A DNA stretch of 64,000 nt, from positions 132,837 through 196,836 of the forward strand of contig NZ_FNLO01000001.1 of the NCBI RefSeq assembly GCF_900095735.1, in the 5' to 3' direction. The notes below the pieces were generated by a model that ran no database searches, was not told the DNA's origin, and saw only the letters and a program-made list of their open reading frames with translations. This DNA is from Chitinasiproducens palmae. Its GTDB lineage: Bacteria; Pseudomonadota; Gammaproteobacteria; Burkholderiales; Burkholderiaceae. The position numbers were made by a program, and so were the translations under genes. This document shows, one piece after another, positions 1 to 8,905 of the stretch; the first letter of the stretch is position 1, and every line of letters begins with the position of its first letter.

Positions 1-136
1 GATGCCGAGATGCCGAGATGCCGAGATGCCGAGATGCCGAGATGCCGAGATGCCGAGATGCCGAGATGCCCAGATGCCCAGATGCCCAGATGCCCAGATG
101 CCCAGATGCCCAGATGCCCAGATGCCCAGATGCCCA
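1..136. repeat. 8-bp tandem repeat, 17 copies in two homogeneous blocks
   Basis: Eight perfect copies of GATGCCGA (1-64) are followed without interruption by nine perfect copies of GATGCCCA (65-136). A decayed copy (GACACCCA) follows at 137-144. The array begins at the window edge, so the full length is unknown. Because 8 is not a multiple of three, every frame of one strand reads the same cyclic peptide; the open frames across it look like repeat artefacts. The sharp switch from one variant to the other suggests recent block-wise slippage. It lies about 100 bases beyond the stop of the minus-strand esterase. Confidence 0.95.
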
Positions 137-242
137 GACACCCACCTAGGCTCCGGTCGCGGCCGGTCTACGCAAAGGGCGCTCTGCCGTCGCGACGCCG
201 CGTCAAATAGCATTGCGCGTCCGGCCGGTCGCGTCGTCGACG

Positions 243-920
243 CTAGCGATCGAACAGCACTGCCATGAACCACTTGCGTAGATCGGCGATCTCTTCCGGG
301 CTGACCGTGTGTGCGATCGGATAGACGCGCCAGGCAACGTCGCGCTGACCATTGTCCATCAGGCTCCTGGCCTGTTCTCCGAGCGCGAGCGGCACGACGT
401 TGTCCGCGCCGCCATGGCCGATGAACAACGGTACATCAGCATTCGCGGGCGAGCCCTCGTTCGCGACGAGCTGCGGTGCGGGAATATAGCCGGACAGGGC
501 CACGATGCCGGCGAGACGATCCGGGTGCGTCAGTCCGCTGACGTAGGCCATCGCGGCTCCCTGCGAGAAGCCGCCGACGACGATGCGCTCGGCTGCGACG
601 CCACGGGCGATCTCGGCTGCGATCAGTTGGCGAACCGTTTCGCGGGAGTTGATGATGCCGGTCTCATCGACACGTCGACCGATCGCGGAGAAGGTGTAGA
701 TGTCGTACCACGCTGGCATCACGTAGCCGTTGTTGCCAGTGACGGGAATAGACGGCGCCTGCGGGAACACGAAGCGCAACGCCGCGCCCGGCGGCAACTG
801 CAGCTCGTCGACAAGCGGCACGAAGTCGTTGCCGTCCGCGCCGAGGCCATGAAGCCAGATGACCGTCGCCGACGGCTCCGGGCCGGTTTGCCGTTCAATC
901 GTGTTGGTCGATACGCGCAT
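243..920 (-). CDS. Carboxylesterase / acyl-protein thioesterase-like alpha/beta hydrolase
   Basis: A 225-residue cytosolic serine hydrolase of the bacterial carboxylesterase II / acyl-protein thioesterase family (phospholipase/carboxylesterase), which cleaves short acyl esters. The oxyanion-hole motif HGLGADG is at residues 24-30. The nucleophile elbow GFSQG places Ser119, the acid is Asp173 in GHGGADNVV, and the histidine is His204 in AHTVS. Length and motif spacing fit the family. The start is the ATG at 920, preceded by GGAG-like sequence in the minus sense (the plus strand reads catggggagg). It appears monocistronic, and its substrate cannot be told from sequence. Confidence 0.9.
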   Translation of the reverse strand: MRVSTNTIERQTGPEPSATVIWLHGLGADGNDFVPLVDELQLPPGAALRFVFPQAPSIPVTGNNGYVMPAWYDIYTFSAIGRRVDETGIINSRETVRQLIAAEIARGVAAERIVVGGFSQGAAMAYVSGLTHPDRLAGIVALSGYIPAPQLVANEGSPANADVPLFIGHGGADNVVPLALGEQARSLMDNGQRDVAWRVYPIAHTVSPEEIADLRKWFMAVLFDR

Positions 921-1008
921 GGGGAGGAAACGAGTGATGGTTGATCAATCGTCATCCTAATGCGCAATTGCCAATTCTGTGCCGTCATCCGTTTAGAATA
1001 AGCGCCAC

Positions 1009-1058
1009 CGATTGCGATCGATTGCGACCGATGGTGATCGATGGTGATCGATGGTGAT
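1009..1058. repeat. 10-bp tandem repeat, five copies
   Basis: Two copies of CGATTGCGAT/C are followed by three copies of CGATGGTGAT, then a partial CGATGG. The unit contains the palindromic core ATCGAT at each junction. Confidence 0.9.
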
Positions 1059-1168
1059 CGATGGCCGCCCGCCGAACGCGCCGGCGCAATGCCCCTGGCG
1101 GGGGACCTTCCGTCCGCTCTTGGACCGGTGTGGCGGCAACGCGCGCAAGGATGCCGCTAAGACCGCTT

Positions 1169-1216
1169 TACGCTTACGGGCATCTACGCTTACACGCATC
1201 TACGCTTACACGCATC
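1169..1216. repeat. 16-bp tandem repeat, three copies
   Basis: One copy TACGCTTACGGGCATC is followed by two identical copies TACGCTTACACGCATC. It lies about 100 bases upstream of the glutathione transferase start. Confidence 0.92.
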
Positions 1217-1319
1217 CCCGCCGCCGCGCGGCGAGGCGGCTATCACTGACGTAACGCGCAGCACTACCGAAACGTCGGCGTGACCTGTTGCTTGGAAAAT
1301 CCACTGGAGAACCGCAGTG

Positions 1320-1934
1320 ATGAAACTGTACGGCATGCTCGACTCGCCCTACGTGAGACGCGTCGCGATCTCGTTGCGGATGCTGGACATCGCGTTTGAA
1401 CAGCATTCGGTTTCCGTATTCAGTGCCTTTGACCAGTTTCACGCGGTCAATCCCGTCGTGAAGGCGCCAACGCTGGTGCTGGACGATGGCGCCACGCTGA
1501 TGGATTCGACGCTGATCCTCGATTATCTCGAATCCATTGTGTCACCGGGTCGGCGTCTCCTCGCGGCGGAGCCCGTCGAGCGCTTCGCTGCCCTGCAGCG
1601 CATCGGACTGGCGCTGGCGGCGTGCGAGAAGACGGTCCAGATCGTGTACGAACACAATCTGCGGCCGTCGGAAAAACAGCATCAACCATGGCTTGATAGA
1701 GTGCACGCACAACTGGCTGCCGCCTATCGGGCGTTGGAAGTCGCCCTCGTCGCAAGACCACCGCTCATCGACAGCGAACGAACCGATCAGGCGTCGCTGA
1801 CTGCGGCGGTGGCTTGGCGCTTCACCGCCGAGAAGCTGCCGGGCATCGTCGACCCGGTCGCGCATCCTGCCCTACAGGCGTGGTCGGTGGAGGCCGAAGC
1901 GCTGCCGGCCTTTCTGGCATCGCCTTATCCTTGA
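1320..1934 (+). CDS. Glutathione S-transferase family protein
   Basis: A 204-residue soluble protein with an N-terminal thioredoxin-like domain (about 1-77) and a helical C-terminal domain. The start KLYGMLDSPYVRRVAISL carries the Ser-Pro-Tyr region typical of glutathione-binding sites. VKAPTLVLDDG supplies the cis-proline, and LMDSTLILDYLE carries the Asp-Ser pair that binds the glutamyl part of glutathione. Expected role: conjugation or reduction with glutathione; substrate unknown. A GTG lies directly before the ATG chosen here (GTG at 1317, ATG at 1320), preceded by a GGAG at about 1305. Length is normal for the family. Confidence 0.88.
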   Translation: MKLYGMLDSPYVRRVAISLRMLDIAFEQHSVSVFSAFDQFHAVNPVVKAPTLVLDDGATLMDSTLILDYLESIVSPGRRLLAAEPVERFAALQRIGLALAACEKTVQIVYEHNLRPSEKQHQPWLDRVHAQLAAAYRALEVALVARPPLIDSERTDQASLTAAVAWRFTAEKLPGIVDPVAHPALQAWSVEAEALPAFLASPYP

Positions 1935-2151
1935 TTCATCGACTGACTTCGACTTTTCAGGCCAGGCCGCGCGGTCGAGCGCGCAAAGCGCCTGCTCGAG
2001 CGCGCCGCTGCAGAGCCGACATGCGTGCAGCGTGGCCGCGCGCTCAAGGCAGGACATCTACCGGCCGTCGCGGCGCGAGAGGCGTCTGCGCCGATGCCTG
2101 CGACGCCAGCCACGTCGCGACGCGGTGCGGGAACCCGCTGGGAGAAGCTAA

Positions 2152-2550
2152 ATGAATATCGGCGAGGCCGCGCAGGCGTCGGGCGTTTCCGTGAAGATGA
2201 TTCGGCACTACGAAGCGGTCGGCTTGATTCCACCCGCCTCCCGCAGCGAGGGCAACTACCGACGCTACACGGAGGCAAACGTCGAGGAATTGCGCTTCAT
2301 CGGACGAGCGCGCCGTCTCGGCTTCAGTGTCAAACAATTGGGCGCGCTGCTCGAATTGTGGCGTGACAAGTCGCGGCCGAGCCGCGAGGTGAAGCGCTTG
2401 GCGAGTGAGCATCTGGCGGAGCTCGACATGCGGATCAGCGAACTGACTGCGATCAAGCAGACGCTCGAACGCCTGGTTGCGAGTTGCCACGGCGACGCGC
2501 GTCCGGACTGTCCCATCCTCAGCGCGATTGCGTCGCCGAGGCACGGCTAG
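2152..2550 (+). CDS. cueR: CueR, copper(I)-responsive MerR-family activator
   Basis: A 132-residue MerR-family regulator. The winged helix-turn-helix is at about 1-40 (MNIGEAAQASGVSVKMIRHYE), followed by a dimerisation helix and a C-terminal metal loop. Cys112 and Cys120 (CHGDARPDC) have the seven-residue spacing of the CueR Cu(I) site and the same numbering as E. coli CueR. It should untwist a promoter with a long spacer when Cu(I), Ag(I) or Au(I) binds. The target is seen downstream at 2833-2863. A GGGAGA sequence at 2140-2145 fits the ATG. It lies 372 bases upstream of copZ on the same strand. Confidence 0.95.
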   Translation: MNIGEAAQASGVSVKMIRHYEAVGLIPPASRSEGNYRRYTEANVEELRFIGRARRLGFSVKQLGALLELWRDKSRPSREVKRLASEHLAELDMRISELTAIKQTLERLVASCHGDARPDCPILSAIASPRHG

Positions 2551-2832
2551 GGGCCGAACCATCGCGATCGCGACGATAGCGCCGAGACGCAGAGCAGGAT
2601 ACGGCGCACCTTGCGCACGACGCGCCTTTTGTACCGTTGCCACCGTTGCGCGCCTAGCCCCGCAACTTCGCGCTTTTCCGCAGCTTTCCGCACCTTGCGA
2701 CGCTGGCGAGGCGCTTACGGCGGCTAGCGCGCGCGGTGGCTGACTTGACTCTCCGCTCGGCGGCCTTCGCAGGCAGGTTGGCCTGCGACCGCGGCATCCG
2801 CCCCCGGCACGCCGCGGGCCCTCGGGACTCGC

Positions 2833-2863
2833 TTGACCTTCCCAGCGTGGGAAGGTTTAAGCT
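2833..2863 (+). promoter_or_regulatory. CueR-type promoter of copZ-copA
   Basis: A -35 element TTGACC (2833-2838) and a -10 element TAAGCT (2858-2863) are separated by 19 bp, the over-long spacing that MerR-family activators correct. Within the spacer lies a perfect inverted repeat with arms ACCTTCCCA and TGGGAAGGT around GCG (2836-2856). This closely matches the known E. coli copA/CueR operator. Confidence 0.95.
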
Positions 2864-2922
2864 GATGATCGTTCGGCGGACAAGGTGCGTTCGTGCGCTT
2901 CCGCCATCAACTGGAGCCAATC

Positions 2923-3120
2923 ATGCAATTCGATATTCCGGACATGAGCTGTGGTCACTGCGTCGCCCGCATCACGGAGGCGATCAAGCAGGCCGATCCG
3001 GCTGCGCAAGTCGATGTGGATCTGTCCAGCAAGCGCGTGGCGGTGAACAGCACTGCACTTCCCGACGCGCTGACCGCGGCGATCGCCGAAGCCGGCTACA
3101 CCGCAAGCCGCGTCGACTGA
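2923..3120 (+). CDS. copZ: CopZ, copper chaperone (HMA domain)
   Basis: A 65-residue single heavy-metal-associated domain. The Cu(I)-binding motif MSCGHC places Cys10 and Cys13, and the rest follows the beta-alpha-beta-beta-alpha-beta pattern ending in [10 protein letters not shown]. It binds Cu(I) in the cytosol and passes it to CopA, encoded 98 bases downstream. The ATG at 2923 is preferred over an upstream GTG because it gives exactly one domain and follows a GGAG at 2913-2916. It is the first gene after the CueR promoter. Confidence 0.94.
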   Translation: MQFDIPDMSCGHCVARITEAIKQADPAAQVDVDLSSKRVAVNSTALPDALTAAIAEAGYTASRVD

Positions 3121-3218
3121 AGCGCTGGCAGGTCGTCGGCAACGGCGCGTTCAAGCAGCGCGGGCGCTGTTGCGGCGGAAGCGGCGCTGGCGACACGCCG
3201 CCAGGAGAAAAGACAAGG

Positions 3219-5744
3219 ATGAATGCCACTGCTTCGGTTACGCGCGGCGCGCCTGCCACGCCGACAGGCCGCGCGCTCGACCTGCCCATCGAGGGCATGA
3301 GTTGCGCGTCTTGCGTTGGTCGCGTGGAGAAAGCCCTTGCCCGCACAGCGGGTGTGCATCAGGTGGATGTCAACCTTGCCACCGGGCGTGCACACGTGCA
3401 GACGGAGGCGGGCGCGCCATTGCAGCCGTTGCTCGAAGCCGTGCGCAAGGCGGGCTACGCTGTCGCGACGCGTCACGCGCATCTTGATATCGAAGGCATG
3501 TCATGCGCGTCGTGCGTTGGACGCGTCGAGAAGGCCCTGCGCGCAGTGCCTGGCGTGAATCAGGCCGCGGTCAATCTGGCCACGGAGTCGGCCGATGTCG
3601 AAGTCCTCGAGACAGTGGAGGAGAGCGCGTTGATTGCCGCGGTGGCCCGGGCCGGCTACCGCGCGACGCCGCGCGTGTCGGCCGACGCTCGCGCCACCGA
3701 CCAAACATCGCTACAGGCGCGGCGGCGTCGTGTGCGTCAGCGAGAGGGCTGGGCGATGGCGGCAAGTGCTGTCCTGACACTGCCGCTGTTGTTGCCCATG
3801 GTGGCAATGGTCGCTGGCGCGGACTGGATGCTGCCCCCGATCGTGCAAATGGCGCTCGCCACCGTCGTACAGTTCGTCTTCGGCGCGCGCTTCTATCGGC
3901 AAGGTTGGGCAGCCCTGCGCAATCGCGCGGGCAATATGGAATTGCTCGTCGCGCTCGGTACCAGTGCTGCGTACGGCATGAGTGTGTTCGAGTTTTGGCG
4001 CGACCCGCACGCCCACTCCCATCTTTATTTCGAAGCGTCCGCCGCTGTGATCACGCTGGTTCGGCTCGGGAAATGGCTGGAATCAGGTGCCAAACGTAAG
4101 ACTACCGAGGCGATCGAGGCGCTCAACGCACTGCGTCCGGACACGGTGCGCCGCCGCACAGACGCGGGCGAGGAGACGGTGCCGCTGGCGGCTGTGCGGG
4201 TCGGCGACCGTCTGGTGATACGGCCCGGCGAGCGCGTGCCGGTCGATGGTGTGATCGCGGAAGGCGCCAGCCATCTCGACGAATCGCTGATCACCGGAGA
4301 GAGCCTGCCGCAGTGGCGCGAGACCGGCGGAACGGTTGTGACAGGCGCAATTGCAAGCGACGGACAACTCGTCATCGACGCCCGCGCAATCGGCGGCGAC
4401 ACCATGCTGTCGCGGATCGTGCGCATGGTCGAATCGGCGCAAGCAGAGAAGGCGCCGATCCAGCGGCTGGTCGACCGGGTCAGCGCCGTGTTCGTTCCCA
4501 TCATCGTCACGATCGCCGCAGTGACCGCGGGCGGCTGGTTCGCGGCCGGGGCAGGGGTCGAACAGGCATTGCTCAACGCGGTCGCGGTGCTGGTGATCGC
4601 TTGCCCGTGTGCGTTGGGTCTTGCGACGCCAACTGCGCTGATGGCTGGGACCGGCGCGGCTGCGCGACGCGGCATTCTGATCAAGAATGCGTCTGCGCTT
4701 GAACTGGCGCACCGGATCGAGGTCGTCGCGCTGGACAAGACCGGCACGCTGACGCAAGGGCGCCCGACCCTGGTGGCATTCGAGACACCCGACGCGGCGG
4801 CCGGATTGGCGCGGCGCCGCCGGAGTGAGCGGCCGGAGCAAGCCGAGCAAGTCGACTTGGATGCGCCGCAAGCGCGCGAGGCTTTGCGGCTGGCCGCTGC
4901 GGTGCAGCGCGGCAGCGACCATCCGCTTGCGCGTGCCGTCATCGCAGCGGCCGATTCGGCGGGGATTGCCGTGCCAGCCGCGAGCGACGTTCGGGCGTTG
5001 GCGGGGCGTGGCGTGAGCGGCCTGGTGGAGGGTCGACGGCTGGTCATCGGCAGCACGCGGTGGCTGCACGAAGCGGGCATCACGCCGGCACCGGCCCAGG
5101 CTGACAGCGCCACGGCGGCGGGCCACACTGGCCGGAGCGTGTCGTGGCTCGTCGACGAGGGCACGCGGACCGTACTCGCCCTGCTGGCCTTCGGCGACCC
5201 CGTGAAGCCGAGTGCGGCCGACGCGATCGCGGCGTTGCGGCGTATCGGCGTGCAGACCGTCCTGGTTTCCGGCGACCAGCGCGCGGCCGTGCAACAGGTT
5301 GCGACTACGTTAGGGATCGACGCGGTCGAGGCGGAAGTGCTGCCTGCCGACAAGGCCGCCACGGTGCGCCGTTTGCAGCAGCCAAGTGCGGCTGGCCGGC
5401 GCCGCGTGGTCGCAATGGTCGGCGACGGCATCAACGACGCACCGGCGTTGGCCGCGGCCGACGTCGGCATCGCGATGGCCACCGGCACGGACATCGCGAT
5501 GGAGGCGGCGGACGTCACGCTGATGCGCGGTGAACCGACCTTGGTGGCCGGCGCCATCGAGATCTCGCGTCTGACGTACCGCAAGATTCGCCAGAACCTG
5601 TTCTGGGCATTCTTTTACAACGTGGTCGGCGTGCCGTTGGCGGCGTTCGGCTTGCTTGACCCGGTGGTCGCCGGTGCGGCGATGGCATTCAGCAGCGTCA
5701 GCGTGGTCGCAAATGCACTGCTGCTGCGTCGCTGGCGTGGTTGA
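3219..5744 (+). CDS. copA: CopA, Cu(I)-exporting P1B-type ATPase
   Basis: An 841-residue inner-membrane copper pump. Two N-terminal HMA domains carry MSCASC (Cys29/Cys32 and Cys96/Cys99). Eight predicted membrane helices include the transport-site motif CPC (462-464). The actuator domain has TGES (359-362), the phosphorylation motif DKTGT has Asp506, the nucleotide domain has His-Pro (568-569), and the hinge has GDGINDAP. It exports Cu(I) with ATP. The open frame extends far upstream, but ATG 3219 follows AGGAGA at 3203-3208 and begins just before the first HMA. A linker rich in Arg/Glu (about 530-550) sits between the phosphorylation and nucleotide parts. Its stop codon starts a short direct repeat (5742-5763). 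Confidence 0.96.
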   Translation: MNATASVTRGAPATPTGRALDLPIEGMSCASCVGRVEKALARTAGVHQVDVNLATGRAHVQTEAGAPLQPLLEAVRKAGYAVATRHAHLDIEGMSCASCVGRVEKALRAVPGVNQAAVNLATESADVEVLETVEESALIAAVARAGYRATPRVSADARATDQTSLQARRRRVRQREGWAMAASAVLTLPLLLPMVAMVAGADWMLPPIVQMALATVVQFVFGARFYRQGWAALRNRAGNMELLVALGTSAAYGMSVFEFWRDPHAHSHLYFEASAAVITLVRLGKWLESGAKRKTTEAIEALNALRPDTVRRRTDAGEETVPLAAVRVGDRLVIRPGERVPVDGVIAEGASHLDESLITGESLPQWRETGGTVVTGAIASDGQLVIDARAIGGDTMLSRIVRMVESAQAEKAPIQRLVDRVSAVFVPIIVTIAAVTAGGWFAAGAGVEQALLNAVAVLVIACPCALGLATPTALMAGTGAAARRGILIKNASALELAHRIEVVALDKTGTLTQGRPTLVAFETPDAAAGLARRRRSERPEQAEQVDLDAPQAREALRLAAAVQRGSDHPLARAVIAAADSAGIAVPAASDVRALAGRGVSGLVEGRRLVIGSTRWLHEAGITPAPAQADSATAAGHTGRSVSWLVDEGTRTVLALLAFGDPVKPSAADAIAALRRIGVQTVLVSGDQRAAVQQVATTLGIDAVEAEVLPADKAATVRRLQQPSAAGRRRVVAMVGDGINDAPALAAADVGIAMATGTDIAMEAADVTLMRGEPTLVAGAIEISRLTYRKIRQNLFWAFFYNVVGVPLAAFGLLDPVVAGAAMAFSSVSVVANALLLRRWRG

Positions 5745-5763
5745 GCGAGTCGTGAGTGAGTCA
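5742..5763. repeat. Imperfect 11-bp direct repeat starting on the copA stop codon
   Basis: TGAGCGAGTCG (5742-5752) is followed by TGAGTGAGTCA (5753-5763), 9 of 11 bases matching. The first TGA is the copA stop; the second TGA lies in another frame. Confidence 0.7.
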
Positions 5764-6124
5764 TCGGCCAGTCACCAGCGACTCGCAAGCCGTTTCGTGA
5801 CCGGCGTCGCAACCGGTCGCCGTCGCGTCGTCGCGTCGTCGCGTGCCGCGCAATCTTCGGCAGGCGCTGAAATGAACGAGCGGCGTCGGTCATTGCCGCT
5901 CGTCGAGTGCGAGTTCGCCGACGATGCCGGGCGTCAGTCCTTCTGGAGCAACGCGAGCGGCGTCGAGAACCGTTTCGATCTGTGCACGATGATGCGCGGG
6001 CGGCACGAGGCTCCTCCACAATGCGGGGGGCGGCATTCCAATCCGGCGTGATGGCGATGCACGCTTCTTGCGGATGGTTGCTGAACGGCCGCGTAGGCGG
6101 CCCGCTAATCTGGAAGGAGATTTC
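5764..6124. other. Intergenic region, no gene seen
   Basis: About 360 bases between copA and the aldo/keto reductase gene. It contains a CGTCGCGTCGT-rich patch near 5820-5850. I see no terminator hairpin with a T-run and no convincing gene. The promoter of the downstream gene should lie here. Confidence 0.5.
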
Positions 6125-6952
6125 ATGACAGGCATTCCAACATTGCGGCTGAACGACGACCGCGCTTTTCCCCAGCTCGGCCTGGGCGTCTGGCGCGCCA
6201 GCAATGAGGAGGTCGGCGATGCGATCGCCGTTGCGCTGGACGCAGGCTATCGGTCGATCGATACCGCCGCGATCTATGGCAACGAAGAGGGCGTCGGTCG
6301 CGGCATTGCGGCAGCGAACGTCCCCCGCGACACGCTGTTCGTCACCACGAAGGTCTGGAACGATCGGCAGGGGCACGACGAGACATTGGCCGCATGCGAC
6401 GAAAGTTTGCATCGGCTCGGTCTCGATTACGTCGACCTGTATCTGATCCATTGGCCGGTGCCGTCGAAGGACCGCTTCGTCGAAACCTGGCGGGCGCTGA
6501 TCGCGCTTCGCGATGCAGGGAAGGCGCGTTCGATCGGTGTGTCGAACTTCACGGAAACGCAATTGCAACGTCTGATCGACGAGACAGGTGTGGTGCCGGC
6601 GGTGAACCAGATTGAGTTGAATCCGTTGATGCAGCAACCGGCGTTGCGCGCTTTCCATCGAGCGCACGGCATCATCACCGAATGCTGGAGCCCGCTGACG
6701 CGCGGCAAGGCCTTCGAAGACCCTGTTCTCACCCGGATTGCGACGCGGCACGGCAAGACGGCGGCGCAGATCATCCTGCGCTGGCACATGCAGCACGGAT
6801 TGGTCGCAATTCCGAAGTCGGTGACGCCGGCGCGGATCCGCGAGAACGTCGCAGTGTTCGACTTCGCACTGGACGATGCCGAAATGCGCGAGATCGATGG
6901 ACTGGATCGCGGACAGCGCGACGGGCCCGATCCTGAAACGTTTGCCGGCTGA
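6125..6952 (+). CDS. Aldo/keto reductase (2,5-diketo-gluconate reductase-like)
   Basis: A 275-residue NADPH-dependent aldo/keto reductase with a TIM-barrel fold. The catalytic tetrad is present: Asp46 and Tyr51 (SIDTAAIYGNE), Lys76 (TTKVW) and His109 (LIHWP). Cofactor-binding IPKSV lies near the C-terminus. It reduces carbonyls to alcohols and resembles DkgA/DkgB and methylglyoxal reductases. ATG 6125 was chosen over an upstream in-frame ATG at 6068 because AGGAGA at 6115-6120 sits just before it and the protein then begins at the family's usual N-terminus. It appears monocistronic. Confidence 0.93.
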   Translation: MTGIPTLRLNDDRAFPQLGLGVWRASNEEVGDAIAVALDAGYRSIDTAAIYGNEEGVGRGIAAANVPRDTLFVTTKVWNDRQGHDETLAACDESLHRLGLDYVDLYLIHWPVPSKDRFVETWRALIALRDAGKARSIGVSNFTETQLQRLIDETGVVPAVNQIELNPLMQQPALRAFHRAHGIITECWSPLTRGKAFEDPVLTRIATRHGKTAAQIILRWHMQHGLVAIPKSVTPARIRENVAVFDFALDDAEMREIDGLDRGQRDGPDPETFAG

Positions 6953-7250
6953 CGTTCGCCCGCTAACGCTTGAGGGCAGCGCGCCTTCAGTGTGTGCGCC
7001 GTCGTTGCTACCGTGAAACGCGTCGACGACGGGCCTGCGCCTGAGTCGGTCAACGGTCCCCCAGCGCCGCGGCTGGGCTCGATGGCGGGACCGCAGGGCC
7101 GCGGGACGGCGAGACGGAGACTGAGACTGAGGCTTGTCCGCGTCGGCTGACGTCGCCGGCGCGGGCGCCGCAATCAGCCGGAGCTTGAGCGTCGGCGGGC
7201 GCGCGATGCGAGCGGCGTGGAGCGTCGGTGGCGACGCCCGGCGATGGTCG

Positions 7251-8423
7251 TCACACCAACGGCGTGTCGCCTGGGGTGCCGGTGTCGGCGTCCAATGTCG
7301 AGCGGTTGCCTGCCGGCGTGTCCGCAGTCGTCTGCGGCGTCTGGCTGGAGTTGGTCACAGCCGTCGCGTCGGTCATCGATTCACTATCGGTTGTCGTCCC
7401 GACGGATGCCTCCGGCGGCTTGCCGATATAGCGCTGCAACGCGTTGGCCGCGAACGCCTGGGCTTCGCGCGCCGAGACGATCGCGTTGTCGAGCCCGAAG
7501 AACTCGTGCGTCGAACCCGCATAGTTGCGATAGTCGACGAAGGTGCCGGCCGCGCGCAGCGCGTCGGCGAGCTTCTCGCCGTCGCCGCGTAAGGGGTCGA
7601 TGCCGGCGGTGATCAGGATCGTGGGCGGCGCACCGTGCAGATCCCGGTCGTACAGATTCAAACGCGGACTGTCCTTGTCCTCCGGCCGCGCCAGCGCCTT
7701 TTCCATGAACCACGACATCATCGCCTTGTTCAAGGGTTTCGCGCTGCGGTTCTCCTCGTAGGAGAGCGTGCTCACGCTGGTGCCCGCCACCGGATAGATC
7801 AACAGCTGGCAGACGGGCGCCGGCAGCCCGCGTCCTGGCGCTTCCAGCGCGACGTTCGCCGCCAGGTTGCCGCCCGCGCTCTCGCCTGCAACGACCACGC
7901 GCGCGCTGTCCACGTTCAAGACCGCCGCTTCGTCGATCAGCCAGCGGTAGGCGGCCAGCGCGTCATCGTGCGCGGCCGGGAACGGATGCTCCGGTGCCTG
8001 TCGGTAGTGGGCGGACACGACGAGTGCCCCGGTCAGGCCTGCCAAGGCGCGCGCACTGGCATCGTAGGTATCCACGTCGGCGATCACCCATCCGCCGCCG
8101 TGGAAATACAGGATAGCTGGCCGGCGCGACGTGTCGCTGGTGGCTGGCAGGTAGAGCCGCGCGGGCACGTTGCCGGCGGCGCCGGCGTACGTCACGTCCT
8201 TTGTCTCGATATCTGCGAAGGCGGGCTCGCGCCGCCGAGCGCCGGCGACTTCGCGTGCGGCGTCGACAATCGAGGGTTGACGGCGGGCGCTGGCCGCGTC
8301 GAGTGTTTCGATCGGTGTCGGCCCGAGCCGGGCGAGAACATCGAGCACTTCATGCACGTCCGCGTCGGCGCGTTCGAGCGGATCGGCGCCGAGGACTGAT
8401 TTGATGGTATCGACGAGGGACAT
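7251..8423 (-). CDS. Alpha/beta hydrolase, hormone-sensitive-lipase family
   Basis: A 390-residue esterase. HGGGW (residues 108-112) forms the oxyanion hole and GESAGG carries nucleophile Ser182. The aspartate is in AGIDPLRGDG and the histidine in GSTHEFFG, as in family IV (HSL) esterases. After the catalytic domain there is an unusual tail of about 50 residues rich in Ser, Thr, Asp and Pro with no predicted structure. ATG 8423 has AAGGAG just upstream; an in-frame ATG at 8441 lacks a site. It follows the DUF3325 gene on the same strand after a gap of about 130 bases and may be read with it. Confidence 0.9.
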   Translation of the reverse strand: MSLVDTIKSVLGADPLERADADVHEVLDVLARLGPTPIETLDAASARRQPSIVDAAREVAGARRREPAFADIETKDVTYAGAAGNVPARLYLPATSDTSRRPAILYFHGGGWVIADVDTYDASARALAGLTGALVVSAHYRQAPEHPFPAAHDDALAAYRWLIDEAAVLNVDSARVVVAGESAGGNLAANVALEAPGRGLPAPVCQLLIYPVAGTSVSTLSYEENRSAKPLNKAMMSWFMEKALARPEDKDSPRLNLYDRDLHGAPPTILITAGIDPLRGDGEKLADALRAAGTFVDYRNYAGSTHEFFGLDNAIVSAREAQAFAANALQRYIGKPPEASVGTTTDSESMTDATAVTNSSQTPQTTADTPAGNRSTLDADTGTPGDTPLV

Positions 8424-8557
8424 GGCGGCTCCTTGGGACACACGAGAGGCGTGTCGTTGCTCGACGAATCGAGCAAGGAGCGCTCCAGGCCGAAGGGACG
8501 CCGGGCCTCGGCGTCGGCAAGGTCCGGCAGGGGCAGCGACCGGCTATCGGCGGTCGG

Positions 8558-8905
8558 CTACGCGATGTAGACCGCGAGCAGGGCGGCGAGCAAGGCGACC
8601 GGTCCGGTGGCCGCCGACCAGCGGGCCGCGCGCGGCGCATAGGTGTGCATCGCGGCGACCGCCGCTGCGCCGGCGGTCAGCGCGCCGCACCAGCCCACCG
8701 TGCCGACCGGGCCGCCCAGCAGCGCTACGCACGGCGCGGCCGCCGCCGCCAGCAGCAGCGCGCCGCCCAGGCGCAGCGACAGCGTCGCGCCTCTGCCGAC
8801 CTCGCGTCGCAGGATCGTCTGCTGGTGGCGGTACATTGCGGCGCTCAGCGTCGCGAAGCCGGCGAGCGAGAGCCATATGGCCAGCGCCCAGGCGAGCGTC
8901 GTCAT
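8558..8905 (-). CDS. DUF3325 family small membrane protein
   Basis: A 115-residue, very hydrophobic protein with three or four predicted membrane helices and the start TTLAWALAIWLSLAGFATLSAAM typical of DUF3325 shown here only in part by TTLAWALAIW. Its ATG overlaps the stop of the PepSY gene by four bases (ATGA), so the two are translationally coupled. In beta-proteobacteria this trio (DUF3649, PepSY, DUF3325) usually sits beside a TonB-dependent siderophore receptor. Function is not established; ferric-siderophore reduction or uptake support at the inner membrane is the usual inference. Confidence 0.8.
   Translation of the reverse strand: MTTLAWALAIWLSLAGFATLSAAMYRHQQTILRREVGRGATLSLRLGGALLLAAAAAPCVALLGGPVGTVGWCGALTAGAAAVAAMHTYAPRAARWSAATGPVALLAALLAVYIA

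Larger units (their letters stand above)
921..1319. other. Intergenic region with two short tandem arrays
   Basis: This 399-base stretch lies between the divergently transcribed esterase and glutathione transferase genes. Apart from the two minisatellites listed separately, I see no convincing gene or clear promoter. Both promoters must lie here because the flanking genes point away from each other. Confidence 0.6.

Noticed and set aside
2-268. Open frame over the GATGCCGA repeat encoding a periodic peptide
   Set aside because: Every frame of an 8-bp repeat without stops is open; no ribosome site and no non-repeat domain.
2736-3218. Upstream extension of the copA frame
   Set aside because: It reads through copZ in another frame and has no ribosome site; ATG 3219 has AGGAGA and begins at the family N-terminus.
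4025-5584. Long open frame antisense to copA
   Set aside because: High-G+C codon bias leaves antisense frames open; it lacks a ribosome site and protein-like composition, while copA has every catalytic motif.
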